Shown: positions 34,974-45,221 of the stretch, one piece after another
How positions within the stretch are numbered: position 1 is the first letter of the stretch
How the letters are laid out: the number at the start of each line of letters is the position of its first letter
Assembly: GCA_963575745.1 (NCBI GenBank)
Contig: CAUYUJ010018560.1
Coordinates: 461,313-525,312, forward strand
DNA: 64,000 nt
Source: Prorocentrum cordatum
Lineage: Eukaryota; Sar; Dinophyceae; Prorocentrales; Prorocentraceae
Direction: 5' to 3'
The notes under the pieces: generated by a model
Databases searched by the model: none
Seen by the model: only the letters and a program-made list of their open reading frames with translations
Told to the model about the DNA's origin: nothing
Translations under genes and position numbers: made by a program

Positions 34974-36069
34974 GAGACCAAGACTCTCTCTCTATTTCTC
35001 TTTCTCCATCTCCCCCTCTCTGCTAGGAAGCAACTCCTGAGAGGTCTTCGCAAAAAAAGATCAACGGCAATTAAACAAGACTGAGGTACCATAAGCCAAA
35101 CAAGGCTGGTGGTAGCCTGGGTTTATGCCAGATTGCCCCGGACTCGCACGATTACGCGGACTGCCTGTGCCGGATTGTGCTGGTTTTCGACCACGGATAT
35201 GCCAGCACCAATGCTCAACTTAATGTATTCGGAGCTGCATCCAGATCTCTTTCTCTCTCTCCCTCTCTCCCGCCGGAACAATTCGCATACCACACCTTAA
35301 CACCCCCGGAGGGCGGGCGAGGGTCCTGGTCGTGGGGTCTGGTATACAAAGCTCCCTCCGTGGGGCGCGGCTTGTACACTGAGAGTGGCCTCGGGCGGGG
35401 GAACCTGACTGGGGCAGGGAAGGTGTGGTATAAAAAAACTGGACGATCTGATACAGTCGGACTCGATTGGACAGGACACGCGAGAGGACACAAGACCCTT
35501 CCGAGGGCTACACTGCCACCAGAATGTGGGCAGCATGGGTCGCGAGACACAGGACACAAGGGTACCCTCGATTTGGCAGAGTCGACCTACTAATCTGGGC
35601 CAGCTGTAATCCAATTGCCTCTCTTGTTGAGCTCGGCGAACATGTCCGCCACAACACCCCAAGTTGGGGGCGCGCCAAGGGGGGAAGGCAGAAGGGCTGG
35701 GCCTTCTCGGAAGGCTCAGGGCGCCTCCGGCCTTCCGAGATCTGGCATCGCTGGGCAGTGTGCATTTTTGGTCTCGGCGAAGACCATCGAGGAACACCCT
35801 GGATCATCGAGCCAAGGGAGCACGCACGAAACCGACAAAAAAAGGGGGAGCGCACGAGCATCTTGAGAACGTCCCTTCTCATCTCGTTGTTTCCCGCCCC
35901 CCTGAGCGCAGCGTTTTGGAGGAAGGGGGGCGGCAGGGAGCGACCGCCTCGTGGGCCCGCCCAGTGGAGCCCGGAAGTCACCAGCGGGCAGGCCGGGAAG
36001 GGCCACGCACGTCGACGCGTGTGGGGGGCGAGCACGCGCAGAGGACCCTGGCCTCGAGGGTGGATGACG
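34974..36069. other. unassigned, contains a dispersed repeat at about 35755-35880 (minus)
   Basis: The complement of 35755-35880 (TTCGTGCG ... GATCCAGGGTGTTCC ... GATGGTCTTCGCCGAG ... CAGCGATGCCAG) resembles 56590-56710 (ATGCTCCTGGATGGTCCTCG and GAGCGATGCCAAG). Both copies are non-coding as far as I can see. Confidence 0.5.
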
Positions 36070-36400
36070 ATGGCGGTGGCGTGATGATGATGACGACGAT
36101 GACGATCACGACGATTCTGATGATGATGACGTGACGATGGTGACGACGATGACGATCACGACGATGATGATAATGATGATGATGGTGATGATGATGACGA
36201 TGATGATGATGACAATGATCATCGTGATCATCAGCATCATCATCAGCATCATCATCATCATCATCATCAGCATCATCCATATGATCATCATCACCACCAT
36301 CATCATCACCACCACCACCATAACCATCGTCATCATCCTCCTCATCCTCCTCCTCCTCCTCATCATCATCATCGTCATCATCCTCCTCATCACCATCATC
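36070..36400. repeat. GAT to ATC strand-switch microsatellite (long imperfect hairpin)
   Basis: The plus strand carries GATGAT/GACGAT units up to about 36220, then ATCATC/CACCAC units to about 36400. The switch is at ATGATCATCGTGATCAT, so the two halves can fold on each other. Confidence 0.85.
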
Positions 36401-37927
36401 ATCTGCACAAGCGCCAGGAGGCCTCCACAGCCACTGAACACGTGCACCAGACGCCCCGGGGGCGCGACGAGGAACAGGACAAGGGAGGTGAGGGAGGACA
36501 TGTGGGAGAGCATCAGGAAGTAAACACCCTTGTCGCTCAAAACTTGCCACTGCAACTGAAGAAGCCGTAGGACCATAGCCGTGCGATTCTGATGCAGGTT
36601 CCAGAGAAGGCGCGTGATGAATAGGTGCCACAAGGGGATATTCCATTACATTGTGTGGTTGTCTTCCCCCAAGCAGCCACGTCTGGGCCGTGAGTTACGT
36701 TATTTCGGTGCATGTAGTGCTCTTGGAGCGCTTTTTTGTGGTGCTCCTGGTGTTGCGTTGGGGCTGGCGCAAGTGGTGCCAGGGGCCAATGTTGCCTGAG
36801 GTTTCCGGCGCGATGCAATTGGCAAGTGTATTGGATTCGTTTTGTGCCTTCGATGCCCTTGGTGCGTCCGATACATTTGGGTAAGTTTGGCCGAAGCGCT
36901 GCCAACAGAATGCAGGCACCAGTCGCGGCCTTCAATGGCAAACAGATCGAGCGGCCAGAAAAAACATGCTGTCAGGCAGCGGCGCCTGAAACCATTTCCG
37001 AAGAAGCCAATGGCGAATATATAGTCCATGCTCGGGCTCAAGCAAAGTAGAAATTCCTCGCTCCGACGCTGGTCAGTCCGGGCTGTGAGACAATGAGCCT
37101 GCGGCCTTCCACGGCCCCAGAGCGCACGAGGCATACCAACACATAGCCCACAATAAACAAATTGCAGCACGCGCAGATGCCCCAAGGTATGCGCGTGTGC
37201 GCACGCATTCCTCACGCCGGACAGCTTGTCCGAGGACTGGGGTGGGCGAATCTGGATGCGGAATATGTAGCCCGTGTGTATGGTCTCCCGCTTGGCCTCC
37301 CGCATGGCCTCCCGCATGGCCTTCCGTAGGGTCTCCCGTATGGCCTCCCGTATGGTCTATAACATGGTCTCCCTTATAATCTGCTCTATGGTCTCCCGTG
37401 TGGTCCCGCAAAATCAGAAGTCTGCGGTTTAGGGCCTTCTGCCACCAAATTTGTAGATAGTAGGCTGCCTCCGAGGCCCAAGGGCAAAAGCTAGATCCCC
37501 ATCCGTGGGCAAGGCGGCTTCGCTGGCCGAAGCAGAGCCCAGGCCATGAAACGCGTGATCACCGCAACACTTCGCCCCTCCACTACACATACACACACAC
37601 GGATTGAACAAGCCTTGCGCACCCTTTCAACTTCTCGAGGGAATCAGGCGTTGCACAACAGCGGGAGTGGGCTCGCAACTGCACGGCAGACTTGCGCATG
37701 CCGTAGGCCGAGCGCCCTGCCGAGCCGCGCGGCCCCAGAAGAGCGAGGAGACGAGGACGAACAGACCGCAAGCGGTGCGCTGCTGTGGCGCCTATGGGAA
37801 TGGAAGCGCAGAGACGCCGCGGAAGAAATCACTTGACTCTGTCTTTCCCTGGCAAGGGAAAAAGACTGGCAGATGGTCAAATGTTAACCAGCGTGGATCC
37901 CGAACAGTAGGTTATTGCGCTGTGGAT
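36401..37927. other. lower-GC unassigned DNA
   Basis: 36400-36900 has short non-repetitive frames on both strands (minus 36640-36400, hydrophobic; plus 36614-36799, Gly/Ala/Leu-rich) and I cannot choose between them. 37280-37400 has a GGCCTCCCGTATGGTCTCCC repeat. There is no domain match. Confidence 0.4.
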
Positions 37928-38032
37928 GTAGATGTGTGAGCTGTGTGGTGCAAGTTCTGTGGTGCACTCTACTTGGTGCACGCCATGCAGTGTAAGTCAT
38001 GTGGTCCAAGACATGTGATGCAAGCTACGTTG
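37928..38032 (-). repeat. about 15-bp GTGGTGCAAGTT minisatellite
   Basis: Units such as GTGTGGTGCAAGTTCTGTGG and GGTGCACTCTACTTGGTGCA. The complement matches the TGCACCACGTAG array at 45905-46130. Confidence 0.75.
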
Positions 38033-38274
38033 GGCGGGCGGTCACGGGGCGGCCAGCACAAAAAAAACCGTTGGGTTGCCCACCCGATTCCTCAGTGGAA
38101 CCCCCAAGTGCAAGCACTGTCTGGGGAATGTAAATGGATCGTGGGGCAACGGAGCGTGGAGCCCAACTATACTGAGAGCAGCGGCGCTCTGCTCGCAAGG
38201 CCGAGGCTCCCGCTGGGCATTGAAATCATCAAGGTGCAGAGGCGCGATAGCGGTGCCCCTGCCTGCACCCGGCC

Positions 38275-38892
38275 CTAAGCCAAGCGTTTTCCCGCAGAGG
38301 GGCCAGTGGCCTCATGCTCGGGCCGGCCACGCCCGTCTGAGACCGAGAGGGCCGCCTGCACTGCCTCGGAGGCCCCCGGTCGCCGGGCCAGCACACCGTC
38401 TGGGCGGACCGCGTCCGCGGCGAAGACCCAGACCAGAAGGGCAGCAAGGAACGCCACGCCCACGAGCAGGACCAAGCAGCCGGAGCACCCGGCATAGTGG
38501 ACGCACCCCTTGCGATCGTTGCCGACACAGGCCGTGACGCGAGCACAAGCGGCGGGGCCGGCGAGCGACGCGAGATAGAACCCCTCGGGCCATGACGGCT
38601 CGGCGACTGCGCCTCCAAGGCCGAGCTTGGGCGGCTTCAGCGCGGCAAGCCCGTCGCTGGGGTACCAGTCGGCCTCTATCAGGAGGGAAGGGTGCCACGA
38701 GGAATGCGGAGCCTGGATCCCAGGGCCTTCCTGGGGGCCAGCCTGCCACCCCGAACCATGTCCTGACGGCCCCAGGGCCTGGGTGAAGGGCCTCGGGAGG
38801 CAAACTGTGCCCCTTCCCCCAGGGCGACGAGGTCTGTGCATGTCCGCTGCTCCCTGGCCAGGCCCATCCTGAACCCCAGGGGCTGCGTGCAC
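38275..38892 (-). CDS. possible exon with one transmembrane segment
   Basis: A minus-strand frame of about 205 codons ending in TAG at 38275. It contains a Trp/Pro-rich segment (SSWHPSLLIEADWYPSDG), a Cys-rich stretch (ACVGNDRKGCVHYAGCSGC) and a single hydrophobic helix (LVLLVGVAFLAALLVWVFAA), then a polar tail. Composition and helix suggest a membrane protein exon. It is in a different frame from the overlapping 38312-40027 frame, so a gene using both would need splicing. Unknown family. Confidence 0.3.
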   Translation of the reverse strand: MHAAPGVQDGPGQGAADMHRPRRPGGRGTVCLPRPFTQALGPSGHGSGWQAGPQEGPGIQAPHSSWHPSLLIEADWYPSDGLAALKPPKLGLGGAVAEPSWPEGFYLASLAGPAACARVTACVGNDRKGCVHYAGCSGCLVLLVGVAFLAALLVWVFAADAVRPDGVLARRPGASEAVQAALSVSDGRGRPEHEATGPSAGKRLA

Positions 38893-39056
38893 GCCCTCCT
38901 AAGGCCACGCCAGGGAGAACGTGGCGCAGACACTGCTGCTGGGCTCGGCGTGGGCCTGGCCGGGGCGCAGTGGACATGCACGGATCCTGCCGCCCGACTT
39001 CCCCTCGGGACCCGCAGGAGGGGCGAGGCGCGGCCCCGGGGAGGGGGCGCCCGCCT

Positions 39057-39087
<31 letters not shown>

Positions 39088-39123
39088 CGCCGCCGCCGCC
39101 GCCGCCGCCGTCGTCGCCGCCGC

Positions 39124-39202
<79 letters not shown>

Positions 39203-40027
39203 ATTCCATGGCGAGGCCTGCAGCAGCCAGCCCAGGCGACAGACCGCCAGGGCGAAGGCTCCCGCCGCCAGCACCTGCCAGGCCAGCGGCTGCGCCTGCA
39301 CGGGCGAGGCCCCGGGCGCCCCCTCGGGCGGGCCGCGCGCACGGGGAGGCCCGCGGCCCGTGGCGTTGGCCCCTCCGCCCTCCTGCTGGGTGGCGACGGC
39401 CGACCACCCCCCCGCCGACCATCGGCTCTGCGACGGAGCCAGGGCGAGGGCAGACTCGCGCGAGGATCGAGCCGAGATCTGAGATCCGGCGGCTCCGGCG
39501 GGCGCCTCGGGCGCCACGGCCTCCTCGGAGCGTCCTCCTCCTCCTCCTCCTCCTCCTCCTCCTCCTCCTCCTCCTGGAGCGCTCGGAGGGCGTTCGGGAG
39601 CGCGCTGGAACGGAGTTCTCCTCGCCCTGGCCCCGCCCAGACCCTCCTGCATCGATGGGAGGCGGGCGGCAGGGTCGACCCCCCCCCACGTGCTCGACAA
39701 ACTCCGAGCCCTGCCCACGCCGCCCATCGAGGTGCCTCGGTCGTGGATCGGCCAGGGCAGGCTTCGGATTTCGCCGCCGACCTGCTCCGCTGCCATCATC
39801 TCGTGCATCAGCTCAGTGTCGCCTCCGCCGCCGCCTGGCGATGCTCGGTTCTCGCCGCCGACATGCTCCGCTGCCATCATCTCGGGCATCAGCTCGGTGT
39901 CGCCTCCGTCGCCGCCTGGCGATCGAGCCCCGAGCGATCCCAGCGGCAACAGCAACGCCAGCAACGGCATCAGCACTGGCGCGCCGCGGCCTGGGCGGCG
40001 CCAGGACATGGCCGGAGTCATAGGCAT
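38312..40027 (-). CDS. possible signal-peptide-bearing protein frame, low complexity
   Basis: The ATG at 40027 (minus) opens a 571-codon frame. The N-terminus fits a signal peptide: a basic start, then PVLMPLLALLLPLGSLGA. Next come two 27-residue tandem repeats (GGDTELMxEMMAAExVGGE), a poly-Gly run from a CCT tract, a second hydrophobic helix (WQVLAAGAFALAVCRLGWLL) and poly-Asp/poly-Gly from the 39055-39205 microsatellite. Two facts argue against function: much of it is microsatellite-encoded, and the 39690-39790 section is a dispersed repeat whose other copy (24735-24850) has diverged without amino-acid conservation. Confidence 0.22.
39055..39205. repeat. CCG/GTC trinucleotide block
   Basis: GCCGCC then GTCGTC units, about 150 bp. 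Confidence 0.97.
39764..39926. repeat. 81-bp tandem duplication
   Basis: Two copies of a unit containing TGCTCCGCTGCCATCATCTC and AGCTCGGTGTCGCCTCCG, offset by 81 bp (27 codons). Confidence 0.9.
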
Positions 40028-40199
40028 GTTTGGCAGGCACCCGCGGAGTTGGCACGCCCTGCGGGGGGGCGCGCTTGAACACATATGGCTGCAGGGGCCA
40101 ATCATTGGCGACCACCTTGAGATTGCGCCCTTGGATGGCGTCCTGGGGGCAGGTTTGCTCGGGGGTCCAGCCATGCCCCACTCGTGAGAAGCTCACCAT

Positions 40200-40515
40200 T
40201 GGACGGCTCGGAGGGAGGAGGAGGGAAGAGGGCGCTGGGAAGGAAGAGGGGAGAGGGCGAGGATGACCTCGCCAGATTTGATCACACCCTTTTATTCTTA
40301 CCTAACCCATCCGCTCAGAGAGACCAGTGAAAAACAGTTAATTCCTGCATACTTCCCGAGTGTCACCGAGAAACGGCGACGTGACTCGCCCCACACGAAC
40401 CCACCCCAACAAAAAAAGGCGAGCAAAACGCAAGTCTTCAATGAACATCTTCAAGCAAAACAGCGACGACGACACGCCAAAACACTTACCACGACGCATG
40501 CGAACCCTGTCACAA
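40200..40515. other. unassigned
   Basis: A GGAGGAGGG run at 40210-40260, then A-rich mixed sequence. No gene seen. Confidence 0.45.
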
Positions 40516-40760
40516 GGGCCTTCAGTGAAATTCCCTGAATCTTCCTATGAAGCCACGCGCCGTGTGAGGGGTGTGCCAAAACTGGACTTGGGACGCATGT
40601 GAGCCCTGCTATTGAGGCTTTCGGTGAATCTGCCTATGAGGCCACGAACCGTGTGATGTGTGCGTGCGTGCGTGTGCCCAACTTTGCCAGGGGGCATATG
40701 TGAACCCTGACACTGGGGCCTTCGGTGGCGCCCGCCATGAGGCCACGCGCCCCAAGGAGG
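40516..40760 (+). repeat. degenerate third cluster of the 12.5/15.4 kb minisatellite family
   Basis: Three diverged units keep the family's core order: GGCCTTCAGTGAAATTCC / CTATGAAGCCACGCG, GGCTTTCGGTGAATCTG / CTATGAGGCCACGAA, and GGCCTTCGGTGGCG / CATGAGGCCACGCG. Confidence 0.8.
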
Positions 40761-41329
40761 CCCGCGAGCAAGCCGCGTCCGCATCATGCGCCCCAAAGGA
40801 CGCCGAGGAACCCCGGAAAAAAAAAACGGCGACGAAAGATCCTGCGAAGTTTTAGTGCACTCCCCGAGAAGACGGGAAACGGCGACGCCCAACCTCGGGG
40901 GGTTACCCACTGGAGTCTCCGTTGAGGGGAGTGATCAGATTTGCAGCAGCCTGCCCTTGTGCTCGGCATGTGCTACTCAGCCAAGCTCGTGCAATCGCGT
41001 CGTCGGCCCTGGTTTCTGCTACTGCGTGAACTGGTCCAAACTTTAAATGTTTCTGGTGCAGCGCACCTTCTGGCGAGGAGCAAGAAGAACGCTGTGGGGA
41101 CGAGCGGCAGCCAAGCGACGGGCCGTCACACGAGCGTGAGCGAACGCAGCGATTTGGCGGAAGGTCAGGCACGCCAAGTAAAAGTATCCCGGCAAAGCAA
41201 CCTAACAGCGCTGTGTAGGAGCATATCTGGAAGCATTCCCCTTAAGATTCGGATGAGAATCCAGTTGTAGAATTCTGCTGTTCTCGCAGTCGTAGTCGCA
41301 TTCGCGATGACAGTCGCAGTGGCAACGGC
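40761..41329. other. unassigned
   Basis: Mixed GC, short frames only. Toward 41290 it grades into a CAGTCGCAGT tract leading into the hexamer array. Confidence 0.45.
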
Positions 41330-42036
41330 AGTCGCAGTCACAGCCTCAGCCTCAGCCTGCCTCAGCCTCAGCCTCAGCCTGCCTCAGCCTCAGCCTGCCT
41401 CAGCCTCAGCCTCAGCCTGCTTCAGCCTCAGCCTCAGTCTGCCTTCAGCCTCGGCCTCAGCCTCAGCCTGCCTCAGCCTCAGCCTCAGCCTCAGCCTCAG
41501 CCTCAGCCTCAGCCTGCCTCAGCCTCAGCCTGCCTCAGCCTCAGCCTCAGCCTGCTTCAGCCTCAGCCTCAGTCTGCCTTCAGCCTCGGCCTCAGCCTCA
41601 GCCTGCCTCAGCCTCAGCCTGCATCAGCCTCAGCCTCAGCCTCAGCCTGCCTCAGCATCAGCCTGCCTCAGCCTCAGCCTGCCTCAGCCTCAGCCTCAGC
41701 CTGCTTCAGCCTCAGCCTCAGTCTGCCTTCAGCCTCGGCCTCAGCCTCAGCCTGCCTCAGCCTCAGCCTGCCTCAGCCTCAGCCTCAGCCTCAGTCAGCC
41801 TGCCTTCAGCCTCAGCCTCAGCCTCAGCTTCAGCCTCAGCCTCAGCCTGCCTCAGCCTCAGCCTGCATCAGCCTCAGCCTCAGCCTCAGCCTGCCTCAGC
41901 ATCAGCCTGCCTCAGCCTCAGCCTCTCTGCCTCAGCCTCAGCCTGCTTCAGCCTCAGCCTCAGTCTGCCTTCAGCCTCGGCCTCAGCCTCAGCCTGCCTC
42001 AGCCTCAGCCTGCTTCAGCCTCAGCCTCAGCCTGTC
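41330..42036 (+). repeat. CAGCCT hexamer array with higher-order units
   Basis: CAGCCTCAGCCTGC units. Longer blocks containing CAGTCTGCCTTCAGCCTCGG recur near 41435, 41570, 41720 and 41965, giving an irregular higher-order period of about 130-245 bp. It gives an open frame of Ser/Ala/Leu/Gln/Pro repeats with no independent support as a gene. Confidence 0.96.
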
Positions 42037-42040
42037 TCAG

Positions 42041-42480
42041 CATTCAAAATGTGGCCCGGGAATGGAATTCTGGGAACTCGAAGAACACGAAGTGGCCTAC
42101 AGTTGGCTCCGGGCATTCAAAATCATGCCCAGGAATGGAGTTCTGGGAACTCGAAGACCACGAAGTGGCCTACAGTTGGCTCCGGGCATCCAAAATGTGG
42201 CCCGGGAATGGAGTTCTGGGAATCGAAGAGCACGAAGTGGCCTACAGTTGGCTCCGGGCATCCAAAATGTGGCCCGGGAATGGAGTTCTGGGAAGTCGAA
42301 GAGCACGAAGTGGCCTACAGTTGGCTCCGGGCATTCAAAATCATGCCCAGGAATGGAGTTCTGGGAAATCGAAGAGCACGAAGTGGCCTACAGCTGGCTC
42401 CGGTTATTCAAAATGTGGCCCGGGAATGGAGTTCTGGGAGGTCGAAGAGCACGAAGTGTGTGACTGTTGGCTTAAAGCGA
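42041..42480 (+). repeat. 73-bp tandem array, 6 copies
   Basis: Copies start at about 42041, 42114, 42187, 42259, 42332 and 42405. Two variants differ after CATTCAAAAT: GTGGCCCGGGAATGG (copies 1, 3, 4, 6) and CATGCCCAGGAATGG (copies 2, 5). All continue AGTTCTGGGAA ... GAAGTGGCCTACAGTTGGCT. Confidence 0.96.
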
Positions 42481-43106
42481 GATTGGCTCTGTTCCCGGCC
42501 CTCCTCCCCGGCACCCGCCCAGACCCCCCTGTGGAGTCCAGATGCTCTCTTTTGACCCTACTAGAAACCTATCAGCAAAAGCTGTTAGGTACTATGAAAT
42601 CAAACTCACCTTAACCATCCCGCCAACGCGTGTCCCCCGAGGCCGCAATGGGCCTGCAGCGCTGAAGACACGCGCCGGCGCTTCCGCCGCGCCGCGACGG
42701 CACGAACCTCCCGCACCTGACCTTTTTCATCCAGCGGTGCCCCTTCCGCGGCAGCGGCGGAGCACAACCGCGCGGGTCGCGCGCCACCAAAACGAGGCCC
42801 GGGTGCCTCCTCCTCCTCCTCCTCCTCCTCCGCCCTCCTCCTCCTCCTCCTCCTCATCCTGCTCCTCCTCCGCCGCCCTGTCCCTGCCTCTAACCCGCCC
42901 TCATCTCTGGGCCACCACGCGTGGCCCTATGTACCCCTGCAGCTCGCATTTCTGGAGAGCAGGCCGGGAGTCAGAAGCCGAAGGGTGTCTGCAGCCACGT
43001 GAACCCTAGCGGGGATGTCCGATACCCGCGCGTCGATGGGATCCGCAAGGGTTGGGCTCGCTAGTGGTCGCAGACTCTCTCTCTCTCTCTCTCTTACGCC
43101 CCTTGG
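42481..43106. other. unassigned, with CCT tract at about 42808-42875 and CT tract at about 43074-43094
   Basis: No convincing frame. Confidence 0.5.
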
Positions 43107-43283
43107 GATCCTTCAGCTCAGCGATCTGGCCCCTGAGCGTCTCCATGGCGACTGGGGAGGCGAGGATCACTGAACCGATGGATTTCGGTATGCCAGGACG
43201 TCGAAACCCATCAGTTCAGCAATCCTCGCCTTCCCAGTCGCCATGGAGACGCTCAAGGGCCAGATCGCTGAGCTGAAGGATCT
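43107..43283. repeat. foldback repeat, 82-bp arms, 12-bp loop
   Basis: Left arm 43107-43188 (GATCCTTCAGCTCAGCGATC ... GTCTCCATGGCGACTGGG) and right arm 43201-43283 (CCCAGTCGCCATGGAGACGC ... CAGATCGCTGAGCTGAAGGA) are about 90% inverted-identical. The loop is TATGCCAGGACG. The sense reading of each arm, ATGGAGACGCTCAAGGGCCA and onward, encodes a short METLKGQIAELKDL helix, so the element may derive from a duplicated coiled-coil coding segment. Confidence 0.9.
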
Positions 43284-43997
43284 CGGGGTGCGAGCTCTCT
43301 CTGTGCGCACCGCTTGACCCGCCGCACGCCGTCCGACCGACGCGGGCCGAGCCGAAGATCGCAGCAAGGCAGCGGGCGCATCCCTCGCCCGCCCCACTCA
43401 CCTCCGCGCGGCCCCGCCGCGGCGAGCGGCGAGAGGCTCCGACGGCGCCAGCATGAGGCTGCACAGGTCGAGCGGACTCTCTCGGAAGCTGGGCGAGGGC
43501 CGGCAAACCCGCGGCTGCCAAAACACTCTTCCCGGAAGAAGGAAAACATATCCCCGGAACACAACTTGGCGCACTTGTGTAGTAAGCGGGCTGCTTCCCA
43601 AAAGAAGCCATAACTTCCCGCAGCTCCGTGTTAGCAGCCACGGGTTTGCCAGCCTTCGCCTGGCAGGGCCCGTCCCTCGGCGTGCATGGTGGAGCCGCGC
43701 TTCTCACCGCCTCCTCGATGATGGCTGCGGTGGTCCTCGTCCGCGCTCTCCAGGCCCTGGCCGCGCGCCCTGCTGCCCCCTCCGCGGCGTGCATGGCCAA
43801 GCGCCCGTCGCCGCCGTGGGTGGAGCAAGAAAGGCGACCACCCCTGACCGGCTCCAGCGCGACATCCACGCACGGCAATCAGCTCGCACGCGGCGCCAGG
43901 GTTAGCCGATCACGGTGGCGACCATGGTCAGCGCGCGGCGGATCGTCACCCACCTGGACGTCTCTGCGTCCGCTTCCTGCTGCTGATCCTGCTTCAG
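43284..43997. other. unassigned GC-rich DNA
   Basis: Frames on both strands without domain. No tandem structure. Confidence 0.4.
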
Positions 43998-44990
43998 CTA
44001 TGGCTCCTTTTCCTTTCTCGCGAGGCCCTGTTCGCGCCGCTCGGGATTTGTTTGTGCGGCCCACCGCCGTGCCTGGACCGACAGCGCCTCGCCGTTGCTC
44101 TTCTCATTCGCGTAGGCGTGCTGGGGACTGCCCTGGTTCTTCACGATGCTCGGCAGGTTGCCGAAGGCCCCCTGCGTGCACTCGCCCGTGGAGCCCAACT
44201 GGTCGTCCAAGATGTCCACCTTAGCCTCGTCGACGCTCCGCTGCCTGCCCTGGCCCTCCGTGGAGCTCAGCGGGTGGCCGTTGGTCTCCTGGGCGTCGTC
44301 GTCGCGCTGCTGCTGCCGCTCGACGTCGCGCGACTGGACCTCCCCGACGATGTGCAGGGCGGGGAAGACGGGGACCTCCGCGAGCGAGGCGATCTCGTGC
44401 TGCTCGTCCATGGCCTTCTCAGGCTGCGCGTACTTCATCCGCTGCTTGCCCACCATGTTCGCGAGGGCTTTTGCCTCGTGCTCCACCTGTTTGATCCGCT
44501 CCTTGGACTCGTTGTGTTTCTGCTCCTCGTGGTTCAGCTGCTGCACCAGCTGCTCCTTCTCCTTGCGCGTGTCCGCTATGCGCTGCTTGCGTTCTTCGCT
44601 GACTGCGTGCAGTTCCAGCACCCGTTCGCCCAGCAGCTCCCTCAATGTGGACTTCTGTTCGAACTGACCCTCGGCCCTTCTGGGCTCCAGCTCGACGGTC
44701 TCCACCTGCGTGCCGAGCTCCACGCGGTGCTCGGGGACAGCCTCCTCAATCTTGCCGTCGCTGCCGAGCACTTCCTCGAAGTCATTTTCCTGCCGGCCCG
44801 CCCTGGGCACGGCACCATCCGCCAGCCAGCGCCGAAGCCTGGCGACGAAAGCCTCCGCCTCGCCCTGATGGCGAAGGACAGCCGCAGCCCCGTCGAGCGC
44901 CCCGCAGCGCCTCTCGAGGGCCGACGGGATCCGCCGCCCTCGGGCGCGAACCTCCCCGAGCCCAACGGCCAAGGTTGGCGCCCCGAGCAT
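43998..44990 (-). CDS. coiled-coil protein frame, possibly retroelement ORF1-like
   Basis: A minus-strand frame from ATG at 44990 to TAG at 43998, about 330 codons. The frame is open further upstream to about 45221 without another ATG. The middle is a clear coiled coil: Glu/Lys/Gln-rich heptad-like sequence including EKEQLVQQLNHEEQKHNESK and then ERIKQVEHEAKALANMVGK (about 44570-44440). It is preceded by an acidic segment and followed by a polar Gln/Asp/Arg-rich segment. The opposite-strand frame is the hydrophobic mirror image expected of a real helix-coding strand. Dinoflagellate LINE ORF1 proteins are often coiled coils, and a LINE lies 1.5 kb away, but no zinc motif is seen here. The link is an inference. 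Confidence 0.45.
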   Translation of the reverse strand: MLGAPTLAVGLGEVRARGRRIPSALERRCGALDGAAAVLRHQGEAEAFVARLRRWLADGAVPRAGRQENDFEEVLGSDGKIEEAVPEHRVELGTQVETVELEPRRAEGQFEQKSTLRELLGERVLELHAVSEERKQRIADTRKEKEQLVQQLNHEEQKHNESKERIKQVEHEAKALANMVGKQRMKYAQPEKAMDEQHEIASLAEVPVFPALHIVGEVQSRDVERQQQRDDDAQETNGHPLSSTEGQGRQRSVDEAKVDILDDQLGSTGECTQGAFGNLPSIVKNQGSPQHAYANEKSNGEALSVQARRWAAQTNPERREQGLARKEKEP

Positions 44991-45221
44991 GGCCACCAGC
45001 TCCGCTGCCGCGCCAGGTATCGCCTGCGCGCGGTCGCCGAGCGCCGCGCCGCTGGCGCCTCCGCTGCCGCCGTGCTCCTTGCCTGCACGCGCGGCAGGAG
45101 CTCGGCAGCCCCGCCGACGGATGCACCCGTGGCGAGCGGTCTCGGCTGATGGTCTGAGCACTGAAGAACAGAGGCTGCTGTCCAGCGGCGTTGCCCGGGC
45201 CGGCCTGCCCGAGGCGAACAC

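Noticed and set aside
36401-36640. Hydrophobic minus-strand frame as a membrane-protein exon
   Set aside because: The plus strand is equally open with a soluble composition, the frame runs into a microsatellite, and nothing decides between them.
41307-42614. 435-codon Ser/Ala/Leu/Gln/Pro frame as a secreted repeat protein
   Set aside because: It is the direct reading of the CAGCCT array and continues into a 73-bp array without any other coding sign.
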